From: Thermoanaerobaculia bacterium
GTDB taxonomy: Bacteria; Acidobacteriota; Thermoanaerobaculia; Gp7-AA8
Assembly: GCA_023700825.1 (NCBI GenBank)
Contig: JAMPYE010000154.1
Span: 1-9,207 of the forward strand
Length of the DNA: 9,207 nt
Direction of reading: 5' to 3'
Below the pieces are notes generated by a model. The model did not search any database and was not told the origin of the DNA. It saw nothing but the letters and a program-made list of their open reading frames with translations. Both the position numbers and the translations under genes were made by a program. Positions 7,123 to 9,207 of this stretch are shown one piece after another; the stretch's first letter is position 1; the number at the start of each line of letters is the position of its first letter.

Positions 7123-8520
7123 ATGAAGACGATCATCGAGCCGTTCCGCATCAAGTCGGTCGAGCCGATTCAGTTCACCACGCGCGAGCAGCGCGAGAAG
7201 GCGCTCGACGTTGCGGGCCGAAACGTCTTCCTGCTACACGCGGACGACGTGATCATCGACCTGCTGACCGATTCGGGAACGGGCGCGATGTCGGCGGCGC
7301 AGTGGGGCGCGATCATGCAGGGCGACGAGTCGTACGCGGGCAGCCGCTCGTACTACCGCTTCGAGAGCGTCGTCCGCGACCTGACCGGCTACAAGCACAT
7401 CATCCCCACGCACCAGGGACGCGCCGCGGAGCGGATCCTCTTCCACAACATCCTCAAGCCGGGCGACATCGTCCTCAACAACACGCATTTCGACACGACG
7501 CGCGCGAACATCGAGGTAGAGGGCGCCGAAGCGCGCGACCTCGTCGTCGCCGAGGGACGCATTCCCAGCGCGGTCCTGCCGTTCAAGGGCAACGTCGACC
7601 TCGTGGCACTCGAGAAGGCGTTGCGCGAGGACGGCGACCGCATCCGCCTCGTCATGGTGACCATCACCAACAACTCCGGTGGCGGACAGCCCGTCTCGAT
7701 CGAGAATCTGCGCGGCGTGCGTGCGCTCTGCGACAGATACAAACGGCCGTTCTTCCTCGACGCGTGCCGGTTCGCCGAGAACGCCTACCTCGTGAAGATG
7801 CGCGAGCCGGGCCAGGAGCACCGCACGCCGAAGGAGATCGCACAGGAGATCTTCCGGCTCGCCGACGGCTGCACGATGTCGGCGAAGAAGGACGGGCTCG
7901 CGAACATCGGCGGATTCCTCGCGATGAACGACGACCGCTGGGCCGAGTCGTGCCGCAACCTTCTGATCCTCACCGAGGGATTCCCGACCTACGGCGGTCT
8001 CGCCGGATACGACCTCGAGGCGATCGCGCAAGGGCTGGTGGAAGTCGTCGAGGAGCCCTACCTCCGCTATCGCATCCAGTCGATCAAGTACCTCGCCGAG
8101 AAACTCGACGCGGCAGGCATCCCGACCGTGAAGCCTTCCGGCGGCCACGCCGTCTACATCGACGCGCGGGCGATGCTCCTGCACATCGCGCCGCTCGAGT
8201 ACCCCGGTATCGCGCTCGTCAACGCGCTGTACGTCGAAGCTGGAATCCGCTGCGTGGAGATCGGCACGGTGATGTTCGGGCTTCACGCGGACGGCACGGA
8301 GACTCCCGCGCCGATGGACCTCGTGCGCCTGGCAGTGCCGCGCAGGCTCTACACGCAGTCGCACATCGACTATGTCGCAGAAGCCGCGATCGAGGTCGCG
8401 AAGCGGAAGGACTCGCTCACCGGCCTCCGGATCACGGAAGCGCCCTCGGCCCTGCGCCACTTCACGGCGCGTTTCGCGCCGGTCGGCGTGCGAGAGACTG
8501 TCGGGGCAGCCACGCGCTGA
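7123..8520 (+). CDS. tnaA: Tryptophanase (tryptophan indole-lyase)
   Basis: PLP enzyme of the beta-eliminating lyase family, 465 residues (E. coli TnaA has 471), converting L-tryptophan to indole, pyruvate and ammonia in the cytosol. Family marks include EPFRIKSVEP (6-15), IDLLTDSGTGAMS (45-57), GDESY with Y71, SRSYY (74-78), THQGR (96-100) and MSAKKDG (252-258), where K256 should hold PLP. Residues separating it from tyrosine phenol-lyase favour tryptophanase: HFDTT has D124 where the phenol-lyase has Thr124, CVEIG has I380 where the phenol-lyase has its phenol-binding Arg381, and EGFPTYGGL is the tryptophanase form. One oddity is QGRA at 98-101 instead of the usual QGRG. A strong ribosome site precedes it and an intrinsic terminator follows 20 nt after the stop, so it is probably monocistronic. 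No tnaC-type leader peptide or tnaB permease gene is visible. Confidence 0.94.
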   Translation: MKTIIEPFRIKSVEPIQFTTREQREKALDVAGRNVFLLHADDVIIDLLTDSGTGAMSAAQWGAIMQGDESYAGSRSYYRFESVVRDLTGYKHIIPTHQGRAAERILFHNILKPGDIVLNNTHFDTTRANIEVEGAEARDLVVAEGRIPSAVLPFKGNVDLVALEKALREDGDRIRLVMVTITNNSGGGQPVSIENLRGVRALCDRYKRPFFLDACRFAENAYLVKMREPGQEHRTPKEIAQEIFRLADGCTMSAKKDGLANIGGFLAMNDDRWAESCRNLLILTEGFPTYGGLAGYDLEAIAQGLVEVVEEPYLRYRIQSIKYLAEKLDAAGIPTVKPSGGHAVYIDARAMLLHIAPLEYPGIALVNALYVEAGIRCVEIGTVMFGLHADGTETPAPMDLVRLAVPRRLYTQSHIDYVAEAAIEVAKRKDSLTGLRITEAPSALRHFTARFAPVGVRETVGAATR

Positions 8521-8540
8521 ATCCCGATCGACGTCATTTC

Positions 8541-8573
8541 GCGGACCCCGCCCGGCGGGGTCCGCTTTTTTTT
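8541..8573 (+). terminator. Intrinsic terminator of tnaA
   Basis: Positions 8541-8550 pair with 8556-8565 (arms gcggaccccg / cggggtccgc), a perfect 10-bp GC-rich stem with a 5-nt loop, followed directly by eight T residues (8566-8573). It starts 20 nt after the tnaA stop. It should isolate tnaA from the downstream secreted-protein gene, which then needs its own promoter in the ~100 bp before 8676. Confidence 0.93.
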
Positions 8574-8660
8574 GTGAGGCTGTAAACGGCCTCCAAGCGA
8601 CGCCGTCCAATTCAGCGAACGCCAGGGAGCAGGAGCCGGCATGCTCCGGGCGAAACCAAC

Positions 8661-8666
8661 AAGGAG
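8661..8666 (+). promoter_or_regulatory. Ribosome binding site of the Spy-like gene
   Basis: AAGGAG lies 9 nt before ATG 8676 and confirms this start, which also opens a complete signal peptide. No clear promoter hexamers were found in 8574-8660, although a promoter is expected there because of the terminator upstream. Confidence 0.8.
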
Positions 8667-8675
8667 ACGACAACG

Positions 8676-9161
8676 ATGAAATCGCTCACCAGGTACTCGG
8701 TATTCGCTCTCGTGCTGCTCGTCACGGCTGGCCTCGCTCTCGCGCAGCCTCAGCCTCCAGCAAACGGCAATGGCCAGGGCAATGGCCAGGGCAACCCGCC
8801 TCCGCAGGCTGGACCGGGGCATCCGATCCTCAAGTGCCTCCAGATCGTGAATCTCTCGGAAGACCAGAAGACGCAGATCAAGGGGATCCTCGAAGCCGCC
8901 GCGCCGACGCTCAAGGCGCTGCACGATACGCTCGTGGCCGATCGCCAGGCGCTCAAGGCCGCGATCGAAGCGGTCCCGCAAGACGCCTGCGCGATCGGCG
9001 CCGCCATGCTCAAGGTCCAGGCCGACGAAAAGGCGATCCGCGCCGAACACGAAAAGGTGAAGTTGGCCATCGAGGCCGTTCTCACTACCGAGCAGAAGAC
9101 CAAGCTCGCAGGCTGCCTCGAAGCTCCGAAGGACGGCCCCGGCCCGGGTCTGGGCAACTAG
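8676..9161 (+). CDS. Small exported Spy/CpxP-like (LTxxQ) helical protein
   Basis: A 161-residue protein with a clear Sec signal peptide: MKSLTR, a hydrophobic stretch (about 8-20) and an ALA cleavage site after residue 23, leaving about 138 residues in the periplasm. A Gly/Asn/Gln/Pro-rich linker (about 24-48, with NGQG repeated) precedes a mostly helical, charged domain (about 50-150). The motifs LSEDQKTQI near the start and LTTEQKTKL near the end match the paired LTxxQ-type repeats of the Spy/CpxP/heavy-metal-sensor superfamily. Members act as periplasmic chaperones or stress and metal sensors. Three cysteines (in LKCLQ, DACAI and AGCLE) could form a disulfide, which is not typical of Spy. 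No sensor kinase or extracytoplasmic sigma gene is nearby to settle its role. Family membership is moderate, since it rests on motif spacing and architecture; export is well supported. Confidence 0.75.
   Translation: MKSLTRYSVFALVLLVTAGLALAQPQPPANGNGQGNGQGNPPPQAGPGHPILKCLQIVNLSEDQKTQIKGILEAAAPTLKALHDTLVADRQALKAAIEAVPQDACAIGAAMLKVQADEKAIRAEHEKVKLAIEAVLTTEQKTKLAGCLEAPKDGPGPGLGN
8765..8788 (+). repeat. Two-copy 12-bp coding repeat in the linker
   Basis: The 12-mer aatggccagggc occurs twice in tandem without mismatch and encodes NGQG-NGQG in the linker after the signal peptide. A third partial unit (aac) follows. It is a recent-looking in-frame duplication that changes linker length without affecting the folded domain. 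Confidence 0.7.
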
Positions 9162-9187
9162 TCTGCACGACATGGAACCACACGCGG

Positions 9188-9207
9188 CGGCGGTCTTCGG
9201 GCCGCCG
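9188..9207 (+). other. GC hairpin at the window edge, possible terminator
   Basis: Positions 9188-9193 (cggcgg) pair with 9202-9207 (ccgccg) with an 8-nt loop, 26 nt after the Spy-like gene's stop. The window ends at the stem's last base, so any T-tract is out of view. It may be the terminator of that gene. Confidence 0.35.

Noticed and set aside
7234..8673. A 479-codon minus-strand open frame opposite tnaA
   Set aside because: It runs through the tnaA terminator and the whole tryptophanase coding region in antisense, with shadow-like composition rich in Arg, Asp and Val. tnaA has overwhelming family support.

Overview
The window is a high-GC bacterial segment with four complete protein genes and no RNA gene, mobile element or CRISPR array that I can recognise. 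The cleavable signal peptide on the last gene, together with a large NAD-glutamate dehydrogenase, an FHA-GAF-PP2C phosphatase and intergenic palindromes and short tandem arrays, fits a Gram-negative, environmental, protein- or peptide-using lineage. Acidobacteriota is my best guess, but it rests on general resemblance only, with no marker gene.

Layout. Positions 1-214 have no convincing gene; they hold three GC-rich palindromes and a 15-bp tandem array that begins inside the stop codon of the next gene. Positions 215-5062 (minus) encode the roughly 180-kDa type NAD-specific glutamate dehydrogenase. Positions 5063-5243 hold a heptanucleotide array whose orientation flips midway. Its first units supply the last codon and stop of the gene at 5236-6870 (minus), an FHA-GAF-SpoIIE/PP2C serine phosphatase. 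A divergent intergenic region (6871-7122) contains a strong palindrome and a strong ribosome binding site for tnaA (7123-8520, plus), a tryptophanase closed by a textbook intrinsic terminator. A small secreted Spy/LTxxQ-like protein (8676-9161, plus) follows, and the window ends inside or just after a GC hairpin.

How the genes may work together. Tryptophanase releases pyruvate, ammonia and indole from tryptophan. The dehydrogenase converts glutamate to 2-oxoglutarate, ammonia and NADH. Both are catabolic, nitrogen-releasing steps. The phosphatase lies directly upstream of the dehydrogenase on the same strand and carries an FHA domain. In actinobacteria the FHA protein GarA directly inhibits this same large class of dehydrogenase, so a regulatory link is a reasonable but untested idea. 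The other notable signal is that both minus-strand genes end exactly where a short tandem array begins.
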